Shown: positions 1-9,332, numbered from the stretch's first letter. The stretch: 64,000 nucleotides of DNA from Chryseobacterium koreense CCUG 49689 (GCF_001045435.1 NZ_LFNG01000010.1:78679-142678); one strand, 5' to 3'. The notes: generated by a model not told the origin, from the sequence alone. Translations and numbers: made by a program.

Positions 1-567
1 ATTTATCCCGACGTTATCGAATCCCAATCGGTGAAAGGACCTTCTGCGGTCATCAAATCCCACCACAATGTGGGTGGACTTCCGGAAGAAATGGATTTCC
101 AACTCCTGGAACCATTACGTGAACTCTTCAAAGACGAAGTGAGAAAAGTAGGAGAGGAGTTGGGTATTCCACATCATTTGGTGTACCGTCATCCGTTTCC
201 GGGTCCCGGTTTGGGAATCAGAATTTTGGGCGAAGTTTCTGAAGAAAAAGTGAAAATCCTTCAGGAAGCCGACGATATTTTCATCCAGGAACTGTACAAA
301 AACAATCTTTACGAAAAGGTTTCGCAGGCATTTGTGGTTCTGCTTCCTGTAAAATCTGTCGGAGTAATGGGCGATGAACGGACTTATGAATACACCGCAG
401 TAGTGCGTTCTGCAAACACCGTCGATTTTATGACAGCAGAGTTCAGCAAACTTCCGTGGGATTTCCTGGAAAAGGTTTCCAACCGAATCATCAATGAAGT
501 GCGCGGAATCAATCGTGTTGCTTATGACATTTCCAGCAAACCGCCTGCTACGATTGAGTGGGAGTGA
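1..567 (+). CDS. guaA: GMP synthase (glutamine-hydrolysing), C-terminal part
   Basis: The reading frame is open from the first base, so only the last 188 residues of the protein are in the window. GuaA converts XMP to GMP using glutamine and ATP in the cytoplasm. The visible part is the end of the ATP-pyrophosphatase domain and the dimerisation domain. It contains the motifs [11 protein letters not shown], the substrate loop [15 protein letters not shown], and the usual C-terminal ending KPPATIEWE that binds XMP. The GTG at base 31 is an internal valine codon, not a start. The gene ends 360 bp before the helicase gene; no clear terminator follows. Confidence 0.97.
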   Translation: MYPDVIESQSVKGPSAVIKSHHNVGGLPEEMDFQLLEPLRELFKDEVRKVGEELGIPHHLVYRHPFPGPGLGIRILGEVSEEKVKILQEADDIFIQELYKNNLYEKVSQAFVVLLPVKSVGVMGDERTYEYTAVVRSANTVDFMTAEFSKLPWDFLEKVSNRIINEVRGINRVAYDISSKPPATIEWE

Positions 568-680
568 TTTTTCAGTGGTTTAGGGAATGACGACAAAAGA
601 ATGAAGAGCGAATAAGTCAAATTTGTTCCCTTAGTAATGGAAGAGATCGGATAAATTTTGAAATAAATCCTTTTCCAAAA

Positions 681-920
681 CTACTTGTGATCAGTTTTTA
701 ACCCAGCCTTTGCAAATATTTCTTGAATGTCTTTTTCGATTGGGAACGGTTTTAAAGGTGGAACATTTGCACCACCTGGATTTCCTGTGGGAATTTTTCC
801 TACAAAAGATTTTACACCACCAAAAATAAGTCTTGGAATTTGCCCAATAATTTCTTTGGTGTTTTCATTTACCTTCTGGTTTCCAAATCTTTTAACCAAA
901 GTAAAAGAAACGCCGTACAT
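681..920 (-). CDS. candidate small protein, divergent from the helicase gene
   Basis: A 79-residue frame read from the ATG at 918-920 leftwards, in the 360-bp gap between guaA and the helicase gene. I do not recognise the family. The composition is balanced, with segments such as IFGGVKSFVGKIPTGNPGG and PPLKPFPIEKDIQEIFAKAG. It looks more like a real polypeptide than typical antisense translation. There is no signal peptide or membrane segment. Its start codon overlaps the helicase promoter on the other strand, so the two would be divergent. No TAnnTTTG element was found for it. The frame could extend antisense into the helicase gene to an ATG at 1010, which is less likely. Confidence 0.4.
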   Translation of the reverse strand: MYGVSFTLVKRFGNQKVNENTKEIIGQIPRLIFGGVKSFVGKIPTGNPGGANVPPLKPFPIEKDIQEIFAKAGLKTDHK

Positions 921-923
921 TTG
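916..923 (+). promoter_or_regulatory. -7 promoter element of the helicase gene
   Basis: TACATTTG matches the Bacteroidota -7 consensus TAnnTTTG. Only four bases separate it from the ATG at 928, so the transcript should be leaderless or nearly so. The -33 region is weak (TTTTA). Confidence 0.55.
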
Positions 924-927
924 CAAA

Positions 928-2280
928 ATGGAAAAAACCACTTTTGCCGATTTCGGGTTGTCTGAGAGAATTCTGGATGTGCTCGCTGATTCCAACCTTT
1001 TTGAACCCACACCGATTCAGGAGAAAGCCTTTAAGCCGATTCTTTCGGGAAGAGATGTGATGGGAATTGCACAAACCGGAACCGGGAAAACTTTGGCGTA
1101 CCTTCTTCCGGTCCTGAAAAACTGGAAGTACAGCAAAAGTGGAAATCCGACTGTTTTGATTTTGGTTCCGACAAGAGAATTGGTCGTTCAGGTTGCAGAA
1201 ATTCTGGAAAATTTAACGCAAAACCTGACGGCGCGTGTCATTGGAATATATGGAGGAAAAAACATTAATACCCAAAAATTACTGTTCAACGATGGTTGCG
1301 ATATTTTGGTCGGAACTCCGGGAAGAGTGATGGATTTGGCCATTGACAACGCGGTTTCGCTGAAGGAAGTTCAAAGACTCATCATTGACGAGTTTGATGA
1401 AATGCTGAATTTGGGATTTCGTCCGCAACTGACTCACATTTTCGAAATGATGCGCGAAAAAAGACAAAACATCCTTTTCTCAGCCACGATGACAGAAGCG
1501 GTAGATGCGATGTTGGACGAATATTTCGCAAATCCAGTCGAGATTTCTTTGGCAAAATCAGGAACACCGCTGGAAAAAATTGAACAAATCGGTTACAAGG
1601 TTGAAAACTTTAACACCAAAATCAATCTTCTTGAAAATCTTTTGAAAACAGATCCGGATTTTTCCAAAGTACTGATTTTCTGCAACAATAAAAAACACGC
1701 CGATTATCTTTTCACGAAAATCGATGAACTTTTCCCGGAAGAATTTGACGTGATCCATTCTAATAAATCCCAAAATTACCGTTTGAACGCAATGCGGAAA
1801 TTTGAACTTGAGGAAATCCGGGGTTTGATCACGACCGATATTATGGCCAGAGGACTCGATATTTCGAATATCACCCACGTCATCAATTTTGAAATCCCGG
1901 AAGTGCCGGAACAATATATCCACAGAATCGGAAGAACCGGAAGAGCCGATAAAGATGGAATTGCCATTTCTTTGATCACCAAAAAAGAGGAACCCCAACT
2001 TTTGGAAATTGAGGTTTTGATGGATAAAGAACTTTCGATGAAGGATTTTCCTTCTGAAGTGAAAATCAATCCGGTCAAAATTGCCTCCGAAAAAGAGGAA
2101 GTGCAGATGAAAAATGCGCACACTGTGAAGCTGGAAGAAGGTGGCGGCGCTTTCCACGAGAAAAAGGAAAAAAATCAGAAGGAAAACTGGGGCGGTCCAC
2201 ACAAAAGAAAACCGCCGAAAAAAGTGGGTGCCAATCGTGCCCAACAAAAGGCGAAGTCAAAGGCAAAGCGGAAAAAATAG
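928..2280 (+). CDS. DEAD-box type ATP-dependent RNA helicase (DEFD variant)
   Basis: This 450-residue protein carries the SF2 helicase motifs in order. These are the Q motif (EPTPIQ, about 26-31), Walker A (AQTGTGKT, about 48-55), PTREL (81-85), TPGR (130-133), motif II as DEFD (154-157), SAT (about 185), then ARGLDI and HRIGRTGR in the second RecA domain. The C-terminal tail is Lys/Arg rich and probably binds RNA. The likely role is RNA unwinding in ribosome assembly or mRNA turnover. A longer frame runs back to 727, but the promoter at 916-923 and the normal N-terminus support the start at 928. Motif II has Phe in place of the usual Ala. The gene converges with the next gene, 19 bp away. 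Confidence 0.93.
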   Translation: MEKTTFADFGLSERILDVLADSNLFEPTPIQEKAFKPILSGRDVMGIAQTGTGKTLAYLLPVLKNWKYSKSGNPTVLILVPTRELVVQVAEILENLTQNLTARVIGIYGGKNINTQKLLFNDGCDILVGTPGRVMDLAIDNAVSLKEVQRLIIDEFDEMLNLGFRPQLTHIFEMMREKRQNILFSATMTEAVDAMLDEYFANPVEISLAKSGTPLEKIEQIGYKVENFNTKINLLENLLKTDPDFSKVLIFCNNKKHADYLFTKIDELFPEEFDVIHSNKSQNYRLNAMRKFELEEIRGLITTDIMARGLDISNITHVINFEIPEVPEQYIHRIGRTGRADKDGIAISLITKKEEPQLLEIEVLMDKELSMKDFPSEVKINPVKIASEKEEVQMKNAHTVKLEEGGGAFHEKKEKNQKENWGGPHKRKPPKKVGANRAQQKAKSKAKRKK

Positions 2281-2299
2281 TCTTAACTGGAGAGTGAAT

Positions 2300-2986
2300 T
2301 TACTGTTCTTTTGGAGGTATGTTTTCCAAATTTCCGTCATTTTGGTCCGTTGAAACCTTATGTTTTGGCAGATAATTCAAAAGATTTTGGTCATTGTGCT
2401 CTTCACGTTTCGGAGATCGGTAAACGGATTTATTTTTTCGGGCCAGCTTTTTTTCTTCACTGGCGGTCAAACTGGTAATTTCGCCCACCGTCAAAATTCT
2501 AACTCCTTTAGAACGTTTGGATTTCGATTTACGGACGTCAAAATCTTTCAATTCATAATAAATCTGGTTTCCGGTAGTGGTTTCTGTTGTCACCAGTTGA
2601 TACTCATTTGAACTGTTCTTGGACAATTCATAGTAAAGTGTTCTGGGAATGAGCGGTAATTGAAATAAGTATGCGTAATCTTCCTGAAACCAGTCGAATT
2701 GGTTGTCGGGAGTCAAGATTGCGACTTCTTCCACCATGTTGAATACTGCGGTTGAATCTTGATCTGTATTGGCTCTAATGAAATCACGTAAATCTGATTG
2801 CATTTCGGTGGGAGCAAAATAAACCACATTCACCACATCACTTTCGGCTGCGTCAAAATATTCATAGAAAACCCCGTCATATTTTATTTTTTGAACTTCC
2901 CAGGATTTGCCAGACATTTTGTTTTTTTGCGAAAAAAATTGGACAGCAAGGAGTAAGCTGAAAATCAGGTAGATTTTTTTCATCAA
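2300..2986 (-). CDS. secreted protein of unknown function with charged tail
   Basis: The protein has 228 residues with an N-terminal signal peptide (hydrophobic IYLIFSLLLAVQFFSQ). I recognise no named domain. It is a paralogue of the protein at 5562-6251. Both share a block W-x-x-QKIKY-x-G-x-FY-x-YF near the start, then a LIPRT/QLPRT plus Y-E motif, and then GNQIYY/GNQIYF. After that point they diverge completely. Here the tail is Lys/Arg/Ser-rich (residues about 155-228), while the paralogue has a T9SS sorting domain. It is probably periplasmic or exported. The start could be the first or second Met of MMKK. Confidence 0.75.
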   Translation of the reverse strand: MMKKIYLIFSLLLAVQFFSQKNKMSGKSWEVQKIKYDGVFYEYFDAAESDVVNVVYFAPTEMQSDLRDFIRANTDQDSTAVFNMVEEVAILTPDNQFDWFQEDYAYLFQLPLIPRTLYYELSKNSSNEYQLVTTETTTGNQIYYELKDFDVRKSKSKRSKGVRILTVGEITSLTASEEKKLARKNKSVYRSPKREEHNDQNLLNYLPKHKVSTDQNDGNLENIPPKEQ

Positions 2987-3162
2987 TTGTGTTTTTACAA
3001 AATTAAGAAAAAAAAATGTTTTAAAATGCTGTAATGTAATAATTTATAGGGTTTAAAGAGGTGGGTTTCTAAATCTTTTGCTGCGGGACAAGTAACTTTG
3101 TATTTTCAAATCGGAGTAGAATGCAACATTTTATTACGAAAAATTAGGCATCGTAAAAGAGT

Positions 3163-3185
3163 GGCTGAACTTGTCCGGTTCAGCC
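3163..3185 (-). terminator. terminator of the TPR gene
   Basis: An 8-bp perfect stem (GGCTGAAC / GTTCAGCC) with a 7-nt loop lies 46 bp beyond the stop codon of the TPR gene. On the minus strand it is followed by a T-rich stretch. Confidence 0.55.
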
Positions 3186-3231
3186 TGCAATAGGGAATTC
3201 CAAACTTTTTAGAGCGGGTAAATCGAAAAAA

Positions 3232-4191
3232 TTATGGTTTGATCGGCTCGATCTTATTTTCGATCAGGATTTCGTTGAATTTATCCAGTTTGTTCTGTTC
3301 CTTCATTTTTCGGTAAATATAGATGATGATGGTTTCCGCATCTGCTCTGTATGGAGATTTCAAGGTGGTGTAGGCGTTAAATGCCTTGCACATATAACCC
3401 AGGCTTTTTTCGTATTCTTGCAGATGTTGATAGTAAATCTGCCCAATTCCGTAGTAAACTTCGGGATCACCCGGATAGTATTTCTCAAAATTTTCAAATG
3501 CGGCGATTGCTTTTTGAAATTCTTTACTGTAACTGTAGGCAATCGGAAGGTTTTGCAACGGCATTTTTCCCGAAGGATTAATGGCGAGTGATTTTTGATA
3601 AGCCTCGATTGATTTGTCATAAAGTTTTAGCCTTCTATAGGTGAGTCCCAAATTATCCCATGCATAAGCAAATCCCGGATCTTCCTTTACCGCCTTTTCA
3701 AATTTTTTCCGTGCATTTTCCCAGTTTTCTTTTCGGTTTTCAGCCAAACCATCATTGTATGCTGTGCTTGCCGCTTTATTTTTGGGAACGTAGGCTTCTG
3801 CTTCACGTTCCACAGTGGAAATTGCACTTTTCACCGATTCACAATGGTCTAAAAGATAGTTCTGGATTTCATAAAAATATTTTTTATAGTCTTCGGATTC
3901 TTTGTTGCTATTGACTTCAATATTAACATTTTTGGCTTCCGTTGGATTTTCTGCCACCATTGCCATTTTGGCTCCCAGTTGATAAATGAGGACCTGTTTG
4001 TCTATGCATTGGCTGATTTCTTCGTTGATCTCAAACTTTTCTTTGTGGACTATATTGATGGAATCAGTGCATTTGCAGGCATCTTTCGAAACATTCTGGA
4101 GCAGTTCTTTTTTCGTGGGGAGTGCTTTGGTTTTTTGGGAGTGCAGGAAAATTCCGCAAAAAAGATAAAAGATTAGTAAGTTTTTTTTCAT
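3232..4191 (-). CDS. secreted tetratricopeptide-repeat protein
   Basis: The protein has 319 residues with a signal peptide (NLLIFYLFCGIFLHSQ). The first half contains an N-terminal segment with paired cysteines (CKC near residue 39) and an acidic linker. From about residue 145 there are at least three TPR units, recognisable by AYNDGLAENRKENWENARK, AYAWDNLGLTYRRLKLYDKS and a repeat ending YYGIGQIYYQ. TPR arrays scaffold protein contacts, here probably in the periplasm. The gene is monocistronic, with a terminator hairpin at 3163-3185. No specific partner can be named. Confidence 0.85.
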   Translation of the reverse strand: MKKNLLIFYLFCGIFLHSQKTKALPTKKELLQNVSKDACKCTDSINIVHKEKFEINEEISQCIDKQVLIYQLGAKMAMVAENPTEAKNVNIEVNSNKESEDYKKYFYEIQNYLLDHCESVKSAISTVEREAEAYVPKNKAASTAYNDGLAENRKENWENARKKFEKAVKEDPGFAYAWDNLGLTYRRLKLYDKSIEAYQKSLAINPSGKMPLQNLPIAYSYSKEFQKAIAAFENFEKYYPGDPEVYYGIGQIYYQHLQEYEKSLGYMCKAFNAYTTLKSPYRADAETIIIYIYRKMKEQNKLDKFNEILIENKIEPIKP

Positions 4192-4425
4192 GGCGAATTT
4201 ATTTGTGGGGTCTTTTTGCTTTTAGAAAATGAAAGTTAAAGAAATAAGTTCAAATAATCGTGAATATCAATTCTAAAATCCTGATATAAACAGATAATCA
4301 GCTATTTATTTTTTTATCTAAGACGAATGTGAAAGTAATTTATTAATCAGATCTATTAAAAAGGGTGATTTCACTATGCGTTAAATAAAAAAGTTGCTGT
4401 AATTTTATCGCACAAAACACACATT

Positions 4426-5376
4426 ATGAAAAAAATCTTTCTTTTGGGAAGTGCATTCTTTGCATTTCTAGTAATCCGCGCGCAAGTAGGTATCAATACG
4501 CAAACTCCTACTACTACATTTCAAATCGAAGGTAAGTCACCTGCAACACAAGTCGAGGGAGCAATTGTGCCACGATACACAGGGGACCAAGTCTATGCAA
4601 TGCCAATTTACCCGGGAGCTCCTAACCAGGTAACTACGGTCTCACAAGACAATGAAGCAAATCTGGTTTATGTGACCAGTGCCGCATCTGCAGCCAATAA
4701 TATCAAAGGTGAGCGGGGAGAATTTCTGACCACTTCAGGCTTCTTTTTTTGGGATCCTAACAGTGGGAATGTTGATGCAACCAGTCCCACCGGTAAAAAA
4801 GGTCAGTGGAGAAGACTTTTTGTTGCTTCCCGAACTGCATCCGGAAATGATGGGGTGGTGAAAGTGAATTCAGGAGTGGGAGGGGCTAAACCGACCCTGA
4901 GTTTGGGTCCAGCCGGAAATACTTACGGTCCTCGGCAGCAAATACTTTATACCACTCCGCTGGTTTTTGCCGATTTCCCCACAACAAGTTGGCCCGAGAA
5001 TACGATTCCATATCCTGGCGTTACCGCAAATATCTATACGGGGACCACAGCGGGAACACAACGCTGGAGAGAAAACCCGATTGAAGGGCAGGTGCATATT
5101 TGGAGGTTATTGGTCACGATTACTGCAGGTAACAATAGTAACGGCTCTGTGAAAGCGACGTTTTTGAACCCGGATTCTGGCTTTGAAATCAATTCCATTG
5201 CATTAATTCCGTCGGGAACTTCAGGATTGGCTAAGCCACTTACTTTCTACTTCTACACCATTGCGGATCCACAAAGTATTCCAGTTGGAAAAGGTTATCA
5301 GCTTTTCTTGGAGAGTGACATTTCTTCAACAATAGTAGTGGACTCATTCACCAGGATATCTTTGTTTAAAGACTAA
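4426..5376 (+). CDS. secreted surface protein with VGINT-type N-terminal motif
   Basis: This 316-residue protein has a signal peptide ending near IRAQ. The mature protein begins with VGINTQTPTTTFQIEGK, a motif seen at the start of many Flavobacteria secreted proteins that are otherwise unannotated. The rest is Gly/Ser/Thr/Asn-rich and probably beta-structured. I see no enzyme motif and no T9SS sorting domain at the C-terminus. The function is unknown and surface or extracellular location is inferred. A strong terminator follows at 5463-5490. Confidence 0.75.
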   Translation: MKKIFLLGSAFFAFLVIRAQVGINTQTPTTTFQIEGKSPATQVEGAIVPRYTGDQVYAMPIYPGAPNQVTTVSQDNEANLVYVTSAASAANNIKGERGEFLTTSGFFFWDPNSGNVDATSPTGKKGQWRRLFVASRTASGNDGVVKVNSGVGGAKPTLSLGPAGNTYGPRQQILYTTPLVFADFPTTSWPENTIPYPGVTANIYTGTTAGTQRWRENPIEGQVHIWRLLVTITAGNNSNGSVKATFLNPDSGFEINSIALIPSGTSGLAKPLTFYFYTIADPQSIPVGKGYQLFLESDISSTIVVDSFTRISLFKD

Positions 5377-5462
5377 ATTCGAAAATCAGCTTTTGAATTT
5401 TGCAGATGCAGAACGCAATGCAAACCACGACAGATTCTAAAAATACCAAATGATGAAAAGGG

Positions 5463-5490
5463 CAGCTCAATTTTGAGCTGTTCTTTTTTT
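5463..5490 (+). terminator. rho-independent terminator
   Basis: A perfect 8-bp stem CAGCTCAA/TTGAGCTG with a 2-nt spacer is followed by TTCTTTTTTT. It lies 87 bp after the secreted surface protein gene. Confidence 0.8.
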
Positions 5491-5561
5491 GAACTTTAAA
5501 TTGGCAAAAATTAAAAATAAATTCTATCATGGGTGTGATTTTTACCAAAAATAGCATCTAC

Positions 5562-6251
5562 CTATTTTTTCAATATTTTGCTGGGATTTTCGTTATTCAC
5601 CCGAACGAAATAGATTCCCGCTGGGAAAGATTGCAGGCTGATTTCGATCGAATTTTTGTCTTTGACAAATGTATGGTAGAATGATTTTCCTGTTGAATCC
5701 GTAATACTTATTGACGCGTTCTTTTGAAGGTTTTCGATTTTTAAGATATCTGAAACTGGATTGGGATAGATAAAGATTTTACTTTTAATGGATTCGCTTG
5801 AAGCCAGAATGTGGGTAAGAAAGTAGATTTGGTTGCCATTTTCCACGTCGGTTAGAACAAGATGCACATTATAAGGTGGACTTGTTGTGATCTCGTAGTT
5901 AAAGGTTCGCGGAAGTTGGGGCAGAAGAAAAATATTGGCAAAATTGGATTCAAACAGATCGAAATTGGGATCAGGAGATTGCATCAAGGTACCCCCAAAG
6001 CTGCTGATGGTAATTTGAGTATCGGTCAGTGATGAGATGTTTCCTTGAAAACTATTGAAAAGATAAGTTTCCATTGTTTTGGAAGAAAAGGTAGTTTCAT
6101 TATTGTAGGCAGAAGGATCCGGAATCGTCGGGGTGAAATATTGGTAAAAATTTCCCTGATATTTAATTTTTTGAATCGCCCAAATTCCGGGAATCTCACC
6201 AAATAAATTGCTTCCTACCAAAAACAGGAAACAGATTAATGCTTTTTTCAT
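5562..6251 (-). CDS. T9SS type A sorting-domain protein
   Basis: The protein has 229 residues: a signal peptide, a ~140-residue unknown domain, and a C-terminal T9SS type A sorting domain (about 155-229). The sorting domain has the hallmarks YPNPVSDIL, a central D-x-TGKSF strand, FPAGIYFVRV, and a basic KILKK end. Type IX secretion would move it across the outer membrane and cleave the tail. The N-terminal domain is paralogous to the secreted protein at 2300-2986, which lacks this tail. No catalytic motif is visible. Confidence 0.88.
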   Translation of the reverse strand: MKKALICFLFLVGSNLFGEIPGIWAIQKIKYQGNFYQYFTPTIPDPSAYNNETTFSSKTMETYLFNSFQGNISSLTDTQITISSFGGTLMQSPDPNFDLFESNFANIFLLPQLPRTFNYEITTSPPYNVHLVLTDVENGNQIYFLTHILASSESIKSKIFIYPNPVSDILKIENLQKNASISITDSTGKSFYHTFVKDKNSIEISLQSFPAGIYFVRVNNENPSKILKK

Positions 6252-6317
6252 GGTTATTGTGTTTTCTATATTGGATAAAGTTAAGAAGAAATATGGCTCA
6301 AAAATTCATTTCTTCCA

Positions 6318-6346
6318 TAAAAAAAGCACCGCAATAAATGCGGTGC
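6318..6346 (-). terminator. ahcY terminator
   Basis: A perfect 8-bp stem GCACCGCA/TGCGGTGC with a 5-nt loop carries an A-tract on its left, which is a U-tract in the minus-strand transcript of ahcY. Confidence 0.85.
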
Positions 6347-6384
6347 CTAATTTGTTAGTCGGAATTTTCTTCAGACTTCCCTTC

Positions 6385-7698
6385 TTAATATCTGTAATAT
6401 TCCGGTTTGAAAGGTCCTTCCACTTCCACACCGATATATTTTGCCTGTTCCGGGGAAAGTGTTTCCAGTTCCACGCCTATTTTTTTCAGGTGAAGGTTTG
6501 CGACTTTCTCGTCCAATTTTTTAGGCAAAGTATAAACTTCGTTTTGATAAGCTGCAGAGTTGGTCCAAAGTTCGATCTGTGCTAAAGTCTGGTTGGAGAA
6601 GGAGTTGCTCATTACAAAACTTGGGTGGCCAGTTGCGCAACCAAGGTTTACCAAACGACCTTCGGCCAGAATGATGATGTCTTTTCCGTCCACATTATAA
6701 ATGTCAACCTGTGGTTTTACTTCAGATTTTGTGGAACCGTAATTTTCGTTTAGCCAAGCCATGTCGATTTCATTGTCGAAGTGACCGATATTACAAACGA
6801 TGGTTTTATCCTTCATTTTTTTGAAATGTTCGGCTCTCACAATATTGAAGTTTCCGGTAGTGGTAATGATGATATCCGCGTTTTCGATCACAGTATCCAG
6901 TTTTTTCACCTCAAAACCTTCCATTGCAGCTTGCAACGCACAGATGGGGTCAATTTCTGTAACGGTCACGATAGAACCTGCTCCTCTGAAGGAAGCTGCA
7001 GTTCCTTTTCCTACATCGCCGTAGCCACAAACGATGACTCTTTTTCCGGCCAGCATCACATCGGTCGCTCTTCTGATCGCATCTACCGCAGATTCTCTAC
7101 AACCGTATTTGTTGTCGAATTTTGATTTGGTTACGGAATCATTCACATTGATTGCAGGCATCACCAAAGTTCCGTTTTGCATTCTTTCATAAAGTCTGTG
7201 AACTCCGGTTGTGGTTTCTTCTGAAAGACCTTTGATGTCTTTGGTCAATTCCGGGTAGCGGTCGAAAACCATATTGGTCAAGTCTCCACCATCATCCAAA
7301 ATCATGTTTAAAGGTTTTCTGTCTTCACCAAAGAACAATGTCTGCTCAATGCACCAATCGAACTCTTCTTCATTCATCCCCTTCCAAGCATAAACCGGTA
7401 TTCCTGCTGCTGCGATTGCTGCTGCTGCGTGATCTTGGGTTGAAAAAATATTACAAGAAGACCAGGTAACATCTGCACCCAAAGCAACCAAGGTTTCAAT
7501 CAAAACAGCGGTTTGGATGGTCATGTGAAGGCAGCCGGCGATCCTTGCACCTTTCAAAGGTTGGGATGGACCATATTCTTCACGGATTGCCATCAAGCCC
7601 GGCATTTCTGCTTCCGCAAGCTGAATTTCTTTTCGTCCCCATTCAGCCAGGGAAATATCCTTAACTTTGTAAGGAATGTATTGTGTTGTAGTTTCCAT
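6385..7698 (-). CDS. ahcY: adenosylhomocysteinase
   Basis: The protein has 437 residues, the normal length. It reversibly hydrolyses S-adenosylhomocysteine to adenosine and homocysteine, removing the product inhibitor of methyltransferases. Visible motifs are [15 protein letters not shown] near the N-terminus, the substrate-binding block [11 protein letters not shown], the NAD-binding glycine motif [21 protein letters not shown], and the C-terminal PFKPEYYRY whose Lys and Tyr close the neighbouring subunit's site. It is transcribed from a strong promoter at 7718-7749 and ends at a hairpin. The phosphopantetheinyl transferase gene is divergent to it. Confidence 0.98.
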   Translation of the reverse strand: METTTQYIPYKVKDISLAEWGRKEIQLAEAEMPGLMAIREEYGPSQPLKGARIAGCLHMTIQTAVLIETLVALGADVTWSSCNIFSTQDHAAAAIAAAGIPVYAWKGMNEEEFDWCIEQTLFFGEDRKPLNMILDDGGDLTNMVFDRYPELTKDIKGLSEETTTGVHRLYERMQNGTLVMPAINVNDSVTKSKFDNKYGCRESAVDAIRRATDVMLAGKRVIVCGYGDVGKGTAASFRGAGSIVTVTEIDPICALQAAMEGFEVKKLDTVIENADIIITTTGNFNIVRAEHFKKMKDKTIVCNIGHFDNEIDMAWLNENYGSTKSEVKPQVDIYNVDGKDIIILAEGRLVNLGCATGHPSFVMSNSFSNQTLAQIELWTNSAAYQNEVYTLPKKLDEKVANLHLKKIGVELETLSPEQAKYIGVEVEGPFKPEYYRY

Positions 7699-7717
7699 CT
7701 AATATAAAAAATTTTTG

Positions 7718-7749
7718 CAAATTTACGAACTATAATTTGCTCCACAAAA
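7718..7749 (-). promoter_or_regulatory. ahcY promoter
   Basis: On the minus strand TTTTG (7749-7745) is followed after exactly 19 bp by TAAATTTG (7725-7718). This is an ideal Bacteroidota -33/-7 pair, about 20 bp before the ahcY start. Confidence 0.8.
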
Positions 7750-7750
7750 T

Positions 7751-8362
7751 ATGCCTTTATACCGAGATTATTCTGATGAAAAAGCCACGATTCTGCTCTG
7801 GAAATACGATGAGAAAGAAGAGCTGAATCAGGATACTTTAGTGGAAGAAGAAAATGGTGACAAGATCAAAGACTATCATCCCACCAAACTGAAGGAACTC
7901 TTGCTGATTCGGAAAATATTGAAAACGGTATTGCCGGGACACAAGATTCTTTATGATGGCAGGACTCCTTACTTGGAGCCGAAAGATTTCGAAATTTCAA
8001 TTACCCATTCCTTTCCATTTGCGGCATTGGCTTTTTCTAAAAACAAAATCGGAATCGATATTGAACCTTTTAACTCAAAAATTTTAAAGGTTCAAAATAA
8101 ATTTCTTTATCCCGACCAAGCGGAATTTATTGAAAAAGGGAAGGAAGTGGCGTATCTCACCGTGATTTGGTCACTGAAAGAAAGTCTTTACAAAATCCAT
8201 CATTCCAATTACTGGTCGCTGAAAAAACATTACGAAGTAAAACCCTTTGATCTGGATTTTCCTTTCAACATCATGTGCAGGGTGCATGACGAAAGGGTTT
8301 CGGATCTTTTCAAAGCACGGGTAGAGTTTTTTGACAATTATTGTTTTACCATCGTGGATTAA
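7751..8362 (+). CDS. 4'-phosphopantetheinyl transferase family protein
   Basis: This 203-residue protein is of the Sfp/EntD-type superfamily. Family members transfer the phosphopantetheine arm of CoA to a serine on carrier proteins. The typical motifs are present: ISITHSFPFAAL (about residue 90), GIDIE with the metal-binding Asp and Glu, and WSLKESLYK with the catalytic Glu and Lys. No carrier protein or synthase gene lies nearby, so the target may be the fatty-acid ACP or a distant pathway. It is divergent from ahcY and ends at a bidirectional hairpin. Confidence 0.88.
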   Translation: MPLYRDYSDEKATILLWKYDEKEELNQDTLVEEENGDKIKDYHPTKLKELLLIRKILKTVLPGHKILYDGRTPYLEPKDFEISITHSFPFAALAFSKNKIGIDIEPFNSKILKVQNKFLYPDQAEFIEKGKEVAYLTVIWSLKESLYKIHHSNYWSLKKHYEVKPFDLDFPFNIMCRVHDERVSDLFKARVEFFDNYCFTIVD

Positions 8363-8367
8363 ACAAA

Positions 8368-8395
8368 AAAGCAGAATACCGAAGTTTTCTGCTTT
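8368..8395. terminator. bidirectional terminator
   Basis: A 9-bp stem AAAGCAGAA/TTCTGCTTT is flanked by A-runs on the left and T-runs on the right. It lies between the convergent phosphopantetheinyl transferase and pirin genes and could stop both transcripts. Confidence 0.7.
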
Positions 8396-8444
8396 AACAA
8401 TTCTTTTTTTTAACTCTTCAAATTGAAACGTTTTTTTCCGTTTC

Positions 8445-9332
8445 TCAATCTTCTAAGTATCCAAATCTTCCGTTATTGTAATCGTCGAAAGCCTGAATGA
8501 TTTCTTCGCGGGTGTTCATCACAAACGGTCCGTGAGGAAAAATTGGTTCGTTTAAAGGTGCTCCGCTCATTACTAAGACGATGGAGTCTTCTGTGGCTTC
8601 AATCGTGAAATCTTCTCCATCATTTTCGAACAAAACCAAATGATCTGTCGGAACTTTTTCTACTCCATTCACGGTGATTTTTCCTTCGATGACTAATGCG
8701 GCAGTCGCGAAACTGGCAGGAAAACTGAAATCTGCTTTTCCACCCGATTTCAATTTGGCATTCATTAGATTTACCGGACTGAAAGTAGTTGCAGGTCCTT
8801 TCTCACCATTGTATTCTCCGGCAATAATTTCTATGAAGCCATTTTCACCCAAATCAACATTGGTCATCTCAGAATTCTTGAGGGCTTGATATTTTGGGCG
8901 AGTCATCTTGTCTTTTGCCGGAAGATTCACCCAAAGTTGCACCATCTGGAAAATCCCGCCTTCTTTTGCCCACTCGGTTTCATGGAACTCTTTGTGCAAA
9001 ACTCCTGATGCGGCGGTCATCCATTGCACGTCTCCCTGTTCTATAATCCCACCTCCTCCTGAGCTGTCGCTGTGTTCCACCTTGCCTTGATAGGCGATCG
9101 TCACAGTTTCAAAACCCCGGTGCGGATGGACTCCAACTCCTCGGGGATGGTCTGTTCCTGAAAAATGGAATTTCGAATTGTAATCCAGCATAAGGAACGG
9201 GTCCATTCTCTTCATGTCCAAATGATAACCGCTTGGAATGAAGTTGTGCACTCTGAAACCATCACCCACAAAATGTGCTGGTTTTGGTGCAGCGATTAAC
9301 TCGATTTTTTTGGTTGACATTTTAAATCTCAT
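8445..9332 (-). CDS. pirin family protein
   Basis: This 295-residue two-cupin protein is of the pirin family. Metal-binding residues occur in HPHRGFETVTI and in the following EH-S and MTAASGVLHKEFHE blocks, typical of quercetinase-like pirins that bind Fe(II). The biological role in bacteria is variable (redox sensing, quercetin dioxygenase activity) and cannot be fixed here. The ATG at 9332 gives MRFKMSTKK; the internal ATG at 9320 is an equally good start. The -7 element TATTTTTG lies at 9351-9344. Confidence 0.92.
   Translation of the reverse strand: MRFKMSTKKIELIAAPKPAHFVGDGFRVHNFIPSGYHLDMKRMDPFLMLDYNSKFHFSGTDHPRGVGVHPHRGFETVTIAYQGKVEHSDSSGGGGIIEQGDVQWMTAASGVLHKEFHETEWAKEGGIFQMVQLWVNLPAKDKMTRPKYQALKNSEMTNVDLGENGFIEIIAGEYNGEKGPATTFSPVNLMNAKLKSGGKADFSFPASFATAALVIEGKITVNGVEKVPTDHLVLFENDGEDFTIEATEDSIVLVMSGAPLNEPIFPHGPFVMNTREEIIQAFDDYNNGRFGYLED

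Noticed and set aside
1558..2247. 229-residue antisense frame inside the helicase gene
   Set aside because: Phe/Ile/Arg-rich composition typical of the complement of a Lys/Glu-rich gene; the helicase on the other strand is certain.
5406..5453. 15-codon frame after the secreted surface protein gene
   Set aside because: Too short and located directly before a terminator; no support beyond an ATG and a stop.
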